DNA of 64,000 bases from Sulfurirhabdus autotrophica (GTDB taxonomy: Bacteria > Pseudomonadota > Gammaproteobacteria > Burkholderiales > SMCO01), in the NCBI RefSeq assembly GCF_004346685.1, contig NZ_SMCO01000001.1:248001-312000 (forward strand). Direction: 5' to 3'. Positions 27,428-36,398 of the stretch are shown piece by piece; the first letter of the stretch is position 1; each line of letters begins with the position of its first letter. The position numbers and the translations under genes were made by a program. Under the pieces are notes generated by a model. It was not told the origin of the DNA. It ran no database searches and worked only from the letters and a program-made list of their open reading frames with translations.

Positions 27428-28757
27428 ACAAGCCCCAATCTCCATCCGACGCCGCCTGCTTACATTGGTAATTGCTACTGTTGCCGTACTTTGGGCGATC
27501 ACTGCCATCATGAGCTATATCAGGACTCACCACGAAATAGACGAATTATTTGACGCACAATTGGCGCAATCTGCTCATGTCCTGCTCGCTCAATCAGGGC
27601 ATGATTCAGATGAAATTGAAATAGAATTTGACGAGCAATTCCACAAATATGAAAAGAAAATTGCCTTTCAAATATGGGACAAAGAAAACAAACTGCTCCT
27701 GCGTTCCAACAGCGCACCCATATCGCCACTCTCCGCTACCAATGATGGCTTTAGCGATATCCAGATTGAAGGCCATCCATGGCGTATATTTTCTCACTGG
27801 GATGCACAACATAAATTGCACATTCAAGTAGGAGAGCGGCACGATGTCAGGAATGAACTGATTCAAGGCATTGCCGTGCAACTACTCTACCCTATCCTGT
27901 TCGCCCTGCCCGCACTGGCATTCTTGATTTGGATCAGCATTAGTCAGGGGCTTTCCCCGATCAAACGGGTAGCACGCGATGTTGCGCAACGTGCTCCGCA
28001 GCATTTAGCACCCCTTGACACAAGCCATGTCCCTGAAGAAATTCAGCCCCTGACTGATGCGCTCAATGGATTATTTGCTCGTTTGGAACAAGCATTCGAT
28101 CACGAACGTCAATTCACAGCCGATGCTGCCCACGAACTGCGCACCCCGCTAGCTGCGCTAAAAACCCAGGCCCAGGTCGCTAAACGTGCTACAGATGATG
28201 CAACCCGGCAGCACGCGCTGGAACAACTCGACCTTGGCGTAGACCGCGCTACCCACTTGGTGGAGCAACTCCTGACACTTGCCCGGCTAGACCCGGAAAT
28301 AGGGCTAGGCAAGCGTGAGCCAGTTGATCTGCAGGGATTGGCAGTCAGTGTTTTAAGCTATCTGGCTCCTGAAGCTATCGCCAAGCATATTGATTTGAGC
28401 CTGACACCGCACTCATTAATCAATGTATCAGGAGACAGTGCCGCACTAGGTATACTCCTGCGAAATCTGGTAGATAACGCTATTCGCTACACACCAGAAG
28501 GCGGTAAGATAACAGTTGAAATTATGACAGAAAACGGCCATACAGTTTTGAGCGTTACTGATACCGGACCGGGGATTACCGCAGAAGATCAACAGCGGGT
28601 ATTCGAGCGTTTTTACAGAGGAATGGGGACACGAGCTATGGGAAGTGGGCTGGGTTTATCTATTGCAAAACGAATAGCTGAATTACATGGCGCTGTAATT
28701 ACACTAGGCGCACCGAAAAATGGTTCCGGATTACGTGTGATGGTTAGTTTTCAGTAA
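27420..28757 (+). CDS. Membrane sensor histidine kinase (QseC-like)
   Basis: 445 residues: two transmembrane segments (about 12-33 and 150-172) flank a periplasmic sensor domain of about 115 residues, then a HAMP-like linker, a HisKA domain with His238 in AADAAHELRTPLAAL-type context, and the ATPase domain (NLVDNAIRYTPEGG, DTGPGI, GSGLGLSIAK). Partner of the response regulator encoded just before it. The sensed signal is unknown; SHP operons have been linked to oxidised ligands in the periplasm. Confidence 0.92.
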   Translation: MSEQAPISIRRRLLTLVIATVAVLWAITAIMSYIRTHHEIDELFDAQLAQSAHVLLAQSGHDSDEIEIEFDEQFHKYEKKIAFQIWDKENKLLLRSNSAPISPLSATNDGFSDIQIEGHPWRIFSHWDAQHKLHIQVGERHDVRNELIQGIAVQLLYPILFALPALAFLIWISISQGLSPIKRVARDVAQRAPQHLAPLDTSHVPEEIQPLTDALNGLFARLEQAFDHERQFTADAAHELRTPLAALKTQAQVAKRATDDATRQHALEQLDLGVDRATHLVEQLLTLARLDPEIGLGKREPVDLQGLAVSVLSYLAPEAIAKHIDLSLTPHSLINVSGDSAALGILLRNLVDNAIRYTPEGGKITVEIMTENGHTVLSVTDTGPGITAEDQQRVFERFYRGMGTRAMGSGLGLSIAKRIAELHGAVITLGAPKNGSGLRVMVSFQ

Positions 28758-28786
28758 TGAGCAATGTAAAATTTTAGCAAGCTCAG

Positions 28787-29005
28787 CTAATATGAAAAGT
28801 TATTCCAACATAATCTATAGAACCAGTCTCGAACTATTTTCTCGTCACTGTCGTTGAAAATAGGGTCTACGAATTTATTTTGCATCTCGTATAGGTAATA
28901 TATTAACTTCGCTTCAAGCCCCTTAAAGACGATCATACTGAAGCCACTAAGGGTCTGCTCAGTATCATATAGCGGTCTGCCCAGAACAAGAGCATAATAT
29001 GCCAC
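28787..29005 (-). CDS. Possible small protein or gene remnant
   Basis: 72 codons from a GTG, without a clear ribosome-binding site. The middle (TLSGFSMIVFKGLEAKLIYYLYEMQNK) is amphipathic and looks more protein-like than chance. No family recognised; it could be the end of a larger lost gene. Facing both neighbours. Confidence 0.25.
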   Translation of the reverse strand: MAYYALVLGRPLYDTEQTLSGFSMIVFKGLEAKLIYYLYEMQNKFVDPIFNDSDEKIVRDWFYRLCWNNFSY

Positions 29006-29284
29006 ATGTGCAAATCAGCTTTTTATGTAAGTGGTAAATTGAATTGTAAATTGCCCTTCTGCACTCAATATCGTTTACTCGATACAGGTTGATGACCTAA
29101 ATATTTATATAAATGGTACGCACTAAAATGGATCGGTAACCGAGGCAATATATTGAGTAAATCGGCTAAGATCTGGAAGGTATTCAACTTCCACTCATGA
29201 AATTTTAGCCATTGTTTCTAATGGCAGAATACTGAAATAATAATTACTCTGGCGGGTGAATCCGATATTCATAAGGAAGCTCAT
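29006..29284. other. Region upstream of the MASE3-GGDEF-EAL gene
   Basis: No supported gene. ATAAGGAAGC just before 29285 is the ribosome-binding site of the next gene, which uses a TTG start. Confidence 0.4.
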
Positions 29285-31819
29285 TTGAATCCTGTTGTTG
29301 ATTATATGCTTGAGCGGCCAGTTGCCGGATTGAGCGTGAGAGACCTGAAAGCGAATGCACGACTAAAAAAATTTGCTCTGGCATTTTGTGTACTGGCTAT
29401 CTTTGCTTTGTTTATCACAATGACAATACCTCCGATCACGAAGGTGGCACATGGGCAAACTAGCATGCTGGCGGTGCACTTGTTGCTGGAGCTGTTCGCC
29501 ATCATCATTGCTATCCATGTAGTAACAATATCATGGCATACGTTTGACACAAAATATGAGCACTCCGCCAATATTTTGATCTGCGGTTTTTTAATTGTTG
29601 CCAGTTGCGATCTTGTGCATGCTCTTACCTACGAAGGGATGCCACCTTTCCTGACCGAGAGCAGCACTCCGCGAGCGATCTTTTTCTGGCTGATGGGGCG
29701 CACTTTTGAAGTTGTCACCATGTGGTTGCTCGCGATCAACTGGACTCTTCCTTTGTCACGCAAGCTATCACTACTGTTAGGGGTCATGATTTCAGCCCTG
29801 CTGATATGGTTTGGATCCTACAGTATAGAAGCGTTCCCAGTTACTTTTATAAATGGCCAGGGTGTCACATCATTCAAGGCATACTACGAATATTCGCTCT
29901 GTCTACTCTATATTGTTGTAGCTATTTTATTGTGGCAGCGTGCAAACCGCAGCGGCGAGACCAGATATTACTTACTGGCCGTGTCATCCTTTGTAATGGG
30001 TATCGGTGAGATTTCGTTTACTGCTTATGTCGCACCATCTGATTTTCAGAACATATTCGGGCATGTCTACAAAGTGGTGGCTTATGCTCTGCTTTATTGG
30101 GCTACCTTCATCATAAACATCAGGGCGCCATTTGAAACGGTTCGTAAAAATGAAATGCGATTCCGCTACATGCTTGAAACCAGCCCAATCGCAGTTCGAA
30201 TTACTGATTCCTCGAGTCACAAAGTCATATTTGCTAATCAACGCTATGCAGAATTGATTAATTTGCCACGAGAGCAGGTTGTTGGAACAGATCCAATACT
30301 TTTCTATTTAAATCCACAGGATTATAAAAATGTTCTCCAGCAGCTCGAAAAAGGATTCTCGGTTACTGACAAGATGGTTGAGTTAAAAATTCCCGGCGCA
30401 CAAGCGGCCTGGGCTTTGGCTTCTTACTTCATGCTGGAATATGAGAATAAACAGGCAGTTCTAGGCTGGTTCTATGACGTGACAAACCTCAAGGATGCTG
30501 AGGCTAAAATTCAACATATGGCATTCTATGATGCACTGACTCAACTTCCTAATCGTCGTTTATTGATGGACCGCCTGAATCAGGCGCTTGCAACGAGCAC
30601 CCGCAATGGACAATATGGCGCGGTACTATTTATTGATCTCGATCGATTCAAAACCATTAACGATACGAAAGGTCATGAGATTGGAGATTTGCTGCTTATC
30701 GAAGTAGCGAAAAGATTGCAATACTGTGTACGAGAAGGCGATACTGTGTCGCGATTGGGTGGCGATGAATTTCTGGTTGTGCTGGAAACACTCAGCACTG
30801 ATACCGACGAGGCAGCAATTCAAGCCGAGATGGTTGCTGAAAAGATTCGCGCGACCTTGAGCGAACCTTATATGCTTAAAGAACGTTCTTGCTACACCAC
30901 ATCGAGCATTGGCATCATTTTGTTTACTAGTCATCAGGAAAATCCTGATGACTTGCTGCGATATGCCGACACGGCGATGTATCAAGCCAAAACGAGTGGC
31001 CGCAATACCATTCGCTTTTATGACGCTTCTATGCAACTCGCCATTGATACCCGCGCAGAACTGGAAGATGAGATGCGCCTTGCACTCAAAAATCAACAAT
31101 TTTGTCTTTATTACCAAATTCAAGTGGACAATTTGCGCCATTCCATTGGCGCAGAGGTGTTATTGCGTTGGCAACATCCTGAACACGGTTTGATATCTCC
31201 TGCCCAATTTATCCCATTAGCCGAAGAAACAGGTCTAATCATCCCGATAGGGAAATGTGTGCTTCAAATAGCCTGTACACAACTTGCCGCGTGGCAAAAT
31301 GATGCATTGACCCGCGACCTCACGCTGGCGGTAAATGTCAGTGCAAAGCAATTTCATGAAGTGGATTTTGTTAACCAAATGCAGCAAGTATTGCTAGAGA
31401 GCGGCGCAAACCCATCGCTATTAAAGCTGGAATTGACCGAAAGTACCATGCTGGAAAACATCGAGGAGACCATTGCCAAGATGCGTGAAATTGAAATGCT
31501 TGGAGTGAGTTTTTCGATGGATGATTTCGGCACCGGTTATTCTTCGTTGCAATATCTGAAACGCTTACCATTGAGTCAAATCAAGATTGATCAATCATTT
31601 ATTCGCGATATTGTAAGCGATGCTAACGATGCTTCCATCGTGCAAACCATCATCGCCATGACTGAGACACTTGGATTAAACGTCATTGCTGAGGGCGTAG
31701 AAAATGAAGAGCAGTGCCAATTTCTCGAATTGCGCGGCTGTCATGCTTTCCAAGGGTACTTATTCAGCAAACCTGTGCCATTGGATGAGTTTATGATTTT
31801 CCTGAATAACCGGAGCTAA
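29285..31819 (+). CDS. MASE3-PAS-GGDEF-EAL cyclic-di-GMP enzyme
   Basis: 844 residues. About 30-280 is a seven-helix MASE3-type membrane sensor domain; about 285-395 a PAS domain; about 410-570 a GGDEF domain with RLGGDEFLV (492-496 region); about 590-840 an EAL domain. GGDEF makes cyclic di-GMP and EAL breaks it down. The EAL signature here reads EVL (about residue 624), a common conservative variant; the later DDFGTGYSSL loop is intact, so phosphodiesterase activity is possible. Both activities may be present. TTG start with AAGGAAGC upstream. Confidence 0.92.
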   Translation: MNPVVDYMLERPVAGLSVRDLKANARLKKFALAFCVLAIFALFITMTIPPITKVAHGQTSMLAVHLLLELFAIIIAIHVVTISWHTFDTKYEHSANILICGFLIVASCDLVHALTYEGMPPFLTESSTPRAIFFWLMGRTFEVVTMWLLAINWTLPLSRKLSLLLGVMISALLIWFGSYSIEAFPVTFINGQGVTSFKAYYEYSLCLLYIVVAILLWQRANRSGETRYYLLAVSSFVMGIGEISFTAYVAPSDFQNIFGHVYKVVAYALLYWATFIINIRAPFETVRKNEMRFRYMLETSPIAVRITDSSSHKVIFANQRYAELINLPREQVVGTDPILFYLNPQDYKNVLQQLEKGFSVTDKMVELKIPGAQAAWALASYFMLEYENKQAVLGWFYDVTNLKDAEAKIQHMAFYDALTQLPNRRLLMDRLNQALATSTRNGQYGAVLFIDLDRFKTINDTKGHEIGDLLLIEVAKRLQYCVREGDTVSRLGGDEFLVVLETLSTDTDEAAIQAEMVAEKIRATLSEPYMLKERSCYTTSSIGIILFTSHQENPDDLLRYADTAMYQAKTSGRNTIRFYDASMQLAIDTRAELEDEMRLALKNQQFCLYYQIQVDNLRHSIGAEVLLRWQHPEHGLISPAQFIPLAEETGLIIPIGKCVLQIACTQLAAWQNDALTRDLTLAVNVSAKQFHEVDFVNQMQQVLLESGANPSLLKLELTESTMLENIEETIAKMREIEMLGVSFSMDDFGTGYSSLQYLKRLPLSQIKIDQSFIRDIVSDANDASIVQTIIAMTETLGLNVIAEGVENEEQCQFLELRGCHAFQGYLFSKPVPLDEFMIFLNNRS

Positions 31820-32108
31820 CAGCTAGGTGACAAGGGCGGATTCAACCCTGAAGTGCCACGTTTTTAACGTGAATTTACGAGCTGAACTGAAACACTTATA
31901 CAATATAATCTGAAGAAATAGATTGTGGACTAATTTCTAGATATTGTAGTAGATAATTATCATCTACAAATTTATTTCGAAATCTTCACAGGAAAAACAT
32001 TAACTTACCTTCGTGCGCCCTTTCGGACAGCGTTGGCCTTGACGTAAAAGGTCTATTAAGTCGACAGAATCAGAAATACATTTATCTTGTGCAAGTACTT
32101 TAACACGT
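31820..32108. other. Intergenic region
   Basis: 289 bases between convergent genes. CACGTT/AACGTG (near 31857-31871) is a small hairpin. No gene seen. Confidence 0.4.
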
Positions 32109-32903
32109 TCAACTTGACCCCTGACTCCCCTGAGCTTGAAGAATAAGAGCGAGGAACAATAACTCTCGCGGGTTTAGATCGGAAACCACCCAATAGACCA
32201 TCCCACCCTCGGCCCAGTGCAACAACTGATAGCCTTGGCTCGACAATGTCTTCACTGCAATGTTTTGTTTGTTGGCGACAGGCCAGATATAAACATTAAT
32301 TAGATGCTGGCGATGACGATAAACCAGCGCCGCAACCGACCGATGATCGAGGTAGTCGAGTCTGCCGCCCACCAGCGGGAACCCTTGCGCGGTCAGATCA
32401 CTGACGGTTGGTGAAAAGTCTAGCTTGCCGTTAAACCAAGGCTTTACCGTATGATGATCAGAAGAAGTGACGTCAGCAATATGATTAACCATCAATGAAC
32501 GTACATGGTTAGAAACCACGTCTTCCGCGAGCAGGTCATTGGGGGAAGGTATGGCCAAATAGAAGCTGACACTCAATGTAAGGGCAACAACCGAGGTGAT
32601 CGCAGTGCCAAAACTAAACCAGTTGAATGGTCCTAACCATTTCAAGGCAGGCTTTCCCGACCGCCCAGAATGAGCGTTATCCAAAGGTAACGCAGCTCTG
32701 ATATGATTTTCAAGATGGTTAGGCGCTTTGAAATAAGTAGCGTGCTTTTTAAGTGCGCCGCGCAGAGCATTCTGGCTTGCTAATTCGTTTTGGCAAGACA
32801 GACAGCCTAGCACGTGATTATCGACCTCGATAGACTCCGACACACCCAGTTCCTGATCCACGTAGGCTGGCAATAGCGCCAAGATTTCTTTGCAATCCAT
32901 CAC
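32109..32903 (-). CDS. Membrane anti-sigma factor with zinc-finger domain
   Basis: 264 residues. The N-terminal anti-sigma domain has the zinc motif H-x3-C-x2-C (DNHVLGCLSCQNE, about residues 29-41). A single transmembrane helix (about 96-118) is followed by a periplasmic domain that ends GMVYWVVSDLNPRELLFLA. It should hold the partner sigma factor inactive at the membrane until an envelope or redox signal is sensed. Its start overlaps the sigma-factor stop by four bases. Confidence 0.9.
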   Translation of the reverse strand: MMDCKEILALLPAYVDQELGVSESIEVDNHVLGCLSCQNELASQNALRGALKKHATYFKAPNHLENHIRAALPLDNAHSGRSGKPALKWLGPFNWFSFGTAITSVVALTLSVSFYLAIPSPNDLLAEDVVSNHVRSLMVNHIADVTSSDHHTVKPWFNGKLDFSPTVSDLTAQGFPLVGGRLDYLDHRSVAALVYRHRQHLINVYIWPVANKQNIAVKTLSSQGYQLLHWAEGGMVYWVVSDLNPRELLFLALILQAQGSQGSS

Positions 32904-33460
32904 TTAACTCCTTCATTTATCCGCGCAAGATATTCCAGCAACATTTTGCGGCCACGCGCGAGACGCGACATCACCGTTCCGATGGGAATACCCGCAACAA
33001 TGGCAATTTCCTTGTAGGATAAATTTTCCAGTTCTCTCAATACTAATATCTCACGAAACTCCAAAGGCAATTGCTCCAGAGATTGGTTTATTTGCCGTTT
33101 ATCATCATTTCGCGCCAAAATTGCTTCGGGATTGTTGTCTGCCTGATTGATCAATGTGGCCGAACCCTCTGAATCAAGGCCGTGAACCTCTTCGTCGAAT
33201 GGCGTGTTCTTTACATGCTCGCGGTTTTGTTGCAACCAGGTGTAGGTGGTATTCCTGACGATAGCGAGCAGCCAGGCTCGCGCATCTTCCCCATGGCATC
33301 CATCGAAGAATTTGTAGGCGCGCAAATAAGCTTCCTGCACAATATCTTGTGCATCCTGGTCGCTGCGACTCAACCAGCGCGCCAGATTGTAAGCCATATT
33401 CAGATGCGGCAATACAATCTCTTCAAATCGCCGTGCTTTCATTGCTTCAGTGGCCGCCAT
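32900..33460 (-). CDS. ECF-family RNA polymerase sigma factor
   Basis: 186 residues of the RpoE-like ECF group: region 2 with LARWLSRSDQDAQDIVQEAYLRAYKFF (read in two parts, about 28-54) and region 4 with LPLEFREILVLRELENLSYKEIA and IPIGTVMSRLARGRK (about 130-178). Controls its own promoter and probably the divergent metallophosphoesterase operon, since both share a two-part motif. The start ATG is close to the -10-like element, so the leader is short. Confidence 0.92.
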   Translation of the reverse strand: MAATEAMKARRFEEIVLPHLNMAYNLARWLSRSDQDAQDIVQEAYLRAYKFFDGCHGEDARAWLLAIVRNTTYTWLQQNREHVKNTPFDEEVHGLDSEGSATLINQADNNPEAILARNDDKRQINQSLEQLPLEFREILVLRELENLSYKEIAIVAGIPIGTVMSRLARGRKMLLEYLARINEGVK

Positions 33461-33477
33461 TTATCATTATCTTCAAA

Positions 33478-33509
33478 GTGCAATACCAATCATTAAACCA
33501 TTTTATTCC
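33478..33509 (-). promoter_or_regulatory. ECF-type promoter of the sigma/anti-sigma operon
   Basis: Minus strand: GGAATAAA (33502-33509), 14 bases, GGTATTGCAC (33478-33487), 17 bases before the sigma start. The same two blocks with the same 14-base gap occur in the divergent promoter at 33668-33699. Confidence 0.7.
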
Positions 33510-33667
33510 ATAACCAGTGTTTTAAATCCCGATTCATGGTCATTGAATAGTCACAAAGCTTTCATTATCTCGATAATGACAACGCAAAAAATAACGACAC
33601 GCGTTTGCAAACACCTCAATCAAATCCAGCCAATTTATTTACGCAATAATACTTTTTCTAAATGAAG

Positions 33668-33699
33668 GGAATAAATAATCCACAGAAACGGTATTGCAC
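33668..33699 (+). promoter_or_regulatory. ECF-type promoter of the metallophosphoesterase operon
   Basis: GGAATAAA (33668-33675), 14 bases, GGTATTGCAC (33690-33699), 44 bases before ATG 33744. Identical in both blocks and in spacing to the promoter of the ECF sigma gene, while the 14-base spacers differ. This is the pattern expected of -35 and -10 elements for one sigma factor. Confidence 0.72.
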
Positions 33700-33743
33700 G
33701 TTACTACCCATTAATTTCTAGATAACCTAATTAGGAGCACAGC

Positions 33744-34652
33744 ATGAAAAAAACAATAAACCGTCGTGATTTTTTCAAATTGGCTGGACTAGGCGGTGTG
33801 GTATTCGCCTCCGGCCTGGGCAATTTATCCAGTGCTGCCAACAAAGCCGGAAGGGAGGGTAACGCTTACGACGATTTCTACTTCGTCCAATTATCAGACA
33901 TGCACTGGGGATTCGAAGGACCACCCAATCCAGACGCTAAGGGCACATTGAAAAAAGCCGTTACTGCGGTCAATAGTCTGGAGCTACAACCGGACTTTAT
34001 TGTATTTACCGGCGACCTGACCCACACTACCGACGACCCAAAAGAGCGCAGGAAACGTATGGCAGAGTTCCGTGATATCGTGAGTGAACTGAAAGTTAAA
34101 GACATTCGTTTCTTGCCGGGTGAACACGATGCCTCACTTGACCGGGGCGAGGCCTATCAGGAATTCTTCGGCAAGACCCATTATACCTTTGACCACAAAG
34201 GCGTTCACTTTATTGTACTCGACAATGTTTCAGACCCAGGCGCTATCATTGGTGAGGAACAATTACAGTGGCTCGCGGCTGATCTGAAACAATTACCGAA
34301 TGATGCAAAGATCGTGGTATTTACCCACCGCCCATTGTTTGATCTTTACCCGCAATGGGACTGGGCCACTCGCGATGGAGCCAAAGCCGTGGAGTTACTT
34401 ATGCCACACCCCAATGTCACGGTTTTTTATGGGCACATCCATCAGGAACACCATCACATGACGGGTCATATCTCCCACCATGCTGCCAAATCGCTCATAT
34501 TTCCCTTGCCGATTGCCGGTTCGCAACCCAAACGCGCACCTCTACCATGGGATCCAGCACAACCATACAAAGGATTAGGGTTTCGCCGGGTCGAGGCAGA
34601 GGTTAAAAAAGCCGAATACGCTATTACAGAATTCCCCTTGTCTAAAGGATAG
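33744..34652 (+). CDS. Tat-exported metallophosphoesterase
   Basis: 302 residues. Tat signal with NRRDFFKLAG (residues 6-15). Calcineurin-like metal motifs in order: SDMHWG (Asp52, His54), GDLTH (Asp91), GEHD (126-129), THRPL and YGHIHQEH. The third motif is normally GNH(D/E); here Glu127 replaces the metal-bridging Asn, so metal use may differ. A dense histidine patch (EHHHMTGHISHHA) follows the last motif. Substrate unknown; export and the partner cupredoxin point to an envelope function under ECF control. LGAGC-type ribosome site TTAGGAGC precedes ATG. Confidence 0.88.
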   Translation: MKKTINRRDFFKLAGLGGVVFASGLGNLSSAANKAGREGNAYDDFYFVQLSDMHWGFEGPPNPDAKGTLKKAVTAVNSLELQPDFIVFTGDLTHTTDDPKERRKRMAEFRDIVSELKVKDIRFLPGEHDASLDRGEAYQEFFGKTHYTFDHKGVHFIVLDNVSDPGAIIGEEQLQWLAADLKQLPNDAKIVVFTHRPLFDLYPQWDWATRDGAKAVELLMPHPNVTVFYGHIHQEHHHMTGHISHHAAKSLIFPLPIAGSQPKRAPLPWDPAQPYKGLGFRRVEAEVKKAEYAITEFPLSKG

Positions 34653-34656
34653 CGTC

Positions 34657-35031
34657 ATGAAAATAAAATCAGGTAGATTCAAGATTTTCATTCTGGCTGC
34701 TGCGGTTGGTACAGGTTTGTTTGGTGCTTTTGTGAATGCTCAAACAAACCCAACAAACGAGCAAGTTATCCAGATTGTGGCAAAAAAATTCAATTACGCA
34801 CCAAACGTCATTATGTTGAAAAAAGACAGGCCGGTCGTACTGGAGTTCACCACACTGGACGTCGTGATGGGCTTCAACGTACCAGATCTTAAAATTCGCA
34901 CCGACATTATTCCTGGAAAAGTCTCACGGGTTCACTTAGTACCGGACAAAGCAGGGACTTTTCCGTTTGTTTGCGATATATTCTGCGGCAGCGGCCACGA
35001 AGATATGTCAGGGAAAATTATCGTAACATGA
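34657..35031 (+). CDS. Exported cupredoxin with CuA-like site
   Basis: 124 residues with a signal peptide (to about 28). The C-terminal loop CDIFCGSGHEDM gives Cys106, Cys110, His114 and Met117 with the spacing of the binuclear CuA site of cytochrome oxidase subunit II. The second CuA histidine is replaced: the segment that normally reads DVxHSF is DVVMGF here (Met71). It is unclear whether this makes a CuA, a type-1-like or another copper site. Five bases after the metallophosphoesterase, so co-translated. Confidence 0.85.
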   Translation: MKIKSGRFKIFILAAAVGTGLFGAFVNAQTNPTNEQVIQIVAKKFNYAPNVIMLKKDRPVVLEFTTLDVVMGFNVPDLKIRTDIIPGKVSRVHLVPDKAGTFPFVCDIFCGSGHEDMSGKIIVT

Positions 35032-35079
35032 TGATATTAATAATATTTATTTTGTAAAAATAAAATATTGGAGGACATT

Positions 35080-35127
35080 ATGACTAAAGTCGTTTTGGCA
35101 CATGATTGCTTGCCAAAAAATTTCTAA
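35080..35127 (+). CDS. Very short reading frame with a strong ribosome-binding site
   Basis: Fifteen codons (MTKVVLAHDCLPKNF) preceded by GGAGG at 35070-35074, five bases from the ATG, 48 bases after the cupredoxin gene. It could be a leader peptide, a remnant of a third operon gene, or chance. Confidence 0.25.
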   Translation: MTKVVLAHDCLPKNF

Positions 35128-35198
35128 CACATCATCAGCAGAAAGTGGGCTCAGGGCAGGAAGTTATTGCACTAAAACGCACTAAACTTCCCTCTGTA

Positions 35199-36347
35199 TT
35201 ATTCAGTACGTTGATACATCTTCAGATAAGCTGTTTTCTCAATCGGCATCATTTTGGCTACTTCCAGAACATCCTCCAAATGAGAAGGTGTGCTGACCCC
35301 GACCAGTGTCGTGCCTAACCCAGGAGTTGAACGGTTGAATTGCAACGCACGCTGGGCGTGGTTTTTTAATTGAGACATACTCTGAAGAACAGTATCAGTA
35401 CACTGCGTTGCCAAATGCCCCTTAAACATCGTGTGGCTAGCCATGAGATAAACTTTGAGCTGATGGGCAGCCTGAAAAGTTCCGGCTATATTCCCCTGCC
35501 CTGTTGTCTGGCTAAAGCGGGTAAAGCCTTCCAGCATGACCTGATTAAACGGCATTTGTACTACTTTAAAGTGGTGCTTGGCCATCACATCGCCCTGCAC
35601 AATTTTGGCTGCGCGCTCAGCCAAGCCTTGAAGCGAAGTGATAGACTGAAACAGCTTATCGTCCGTTTCAACACGAAAACCACTAAAGGTTGAAATACCG
35701 TAGTAACGAATGCGCCCATCTTTCACAGCTTGTTCCAATACAACAAAAATTTGTTCCAGTTTTTTATTCAGCATTTCTTTCCCGATTCTCGGGATATGCA
35801 CTTCCGGCTGATCAATCAGAAATGCGTCCAGCGTTTCAACCCCCATGGCTTGGCGTGATAGCTCTAGTTGAAAGGCGATATAACGTGGATTAAGCAGATG
35901 TGCCTGGGTGAGATCATCCAGATTGCCGAGGTTTTTCTTCACAATTTCCGCATCAAACCATGCGGCCATATCCTGTGGCGGGCCCTCTTTAAAAGTAAGA
36001 AAACCACCTTTGGAAACCAGAAATAACTCTTCCCTGCTGACGCCGGCTTCAAATGCCTTTCTAAGCCCCATGCCAACTGCACCCAAAGAACGTCCATAGC
36101 GGTAATGGGCGCCAGTGTCGATCACGTTGATCCCGTTTTGCAACCCTTTGCTGATAATTTCAGCATATTGCCCATCTACTTCATCGGTTGCAGCACCCGG
36201 AAATGTACCAAGTCCGATCGAAGAAAGTTTCAGATGCAAATTGATAAAGTCGCTGTAATGGCCTTCAGCGCAATTTTTGCCAAAAGTCTGGGTGTACCGC
36301 TCAGTTGCTTCGCGCGTAGCAAAGCCGGGAATCAAATTTGTTTTCAT
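35199..36347 (-). CDS. Aldo/keto reductase-family protein
   Basis: 382 residues, a TIM-barrel aldo/keto reductase that would use NADPH to reduce carbonyls. Visible: GINVIDTGAHYRYGRSLGAVG (about 75-95, catalytic Asp and Tyr), VSKGGF (Lys, about 111-116), and the C-terminal TTLVGVSTPSHLEDVLE nucleotide-binding stretch. It is longer than the usual 320-340 residues, with extra sequence at the N-terminus. Substrate unknown. Confidence 0.85.
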   Translation of the reverse strand: MKTNLIPGFATREATERYTQTFGKNCAEGHYSDFINLHLKLSSIGLGTFPGAATDEVDGQYAEIISKGLQNGINVIDTGAHYRYGRSLGAVGMGLRKAFEAGVSREELFLVSKGGFLTFKEGPPQDMAAWFDAEIVKKNLGNLDDLTQAHLLNPRYIAFQLELSRQAMGVETLDAFLIDQPEVHIPRIGKEMLNKKLEQIFVVLEQAVKDGRIRYYGISTFSGFRVETDDKLFQSITSLQGLAERAAKIVQGDVMAKHHFKVVQMPFNQVMLEGFTRFSQTTGQGNIAGTFQAAHQLKVYLMASHTMFKGHLATQCTDTVLQSMSQLKNHAQRALQFNRSTPGLGTTLVGVSTPSHLEDVLEVAKMMPIEKTAYLKMYQRTE

Positions 36348-36398
36348 AGGGTTGTTTGTATCACCTGGATTTCCAGGTTTTATTACCTTGGTGATGAC

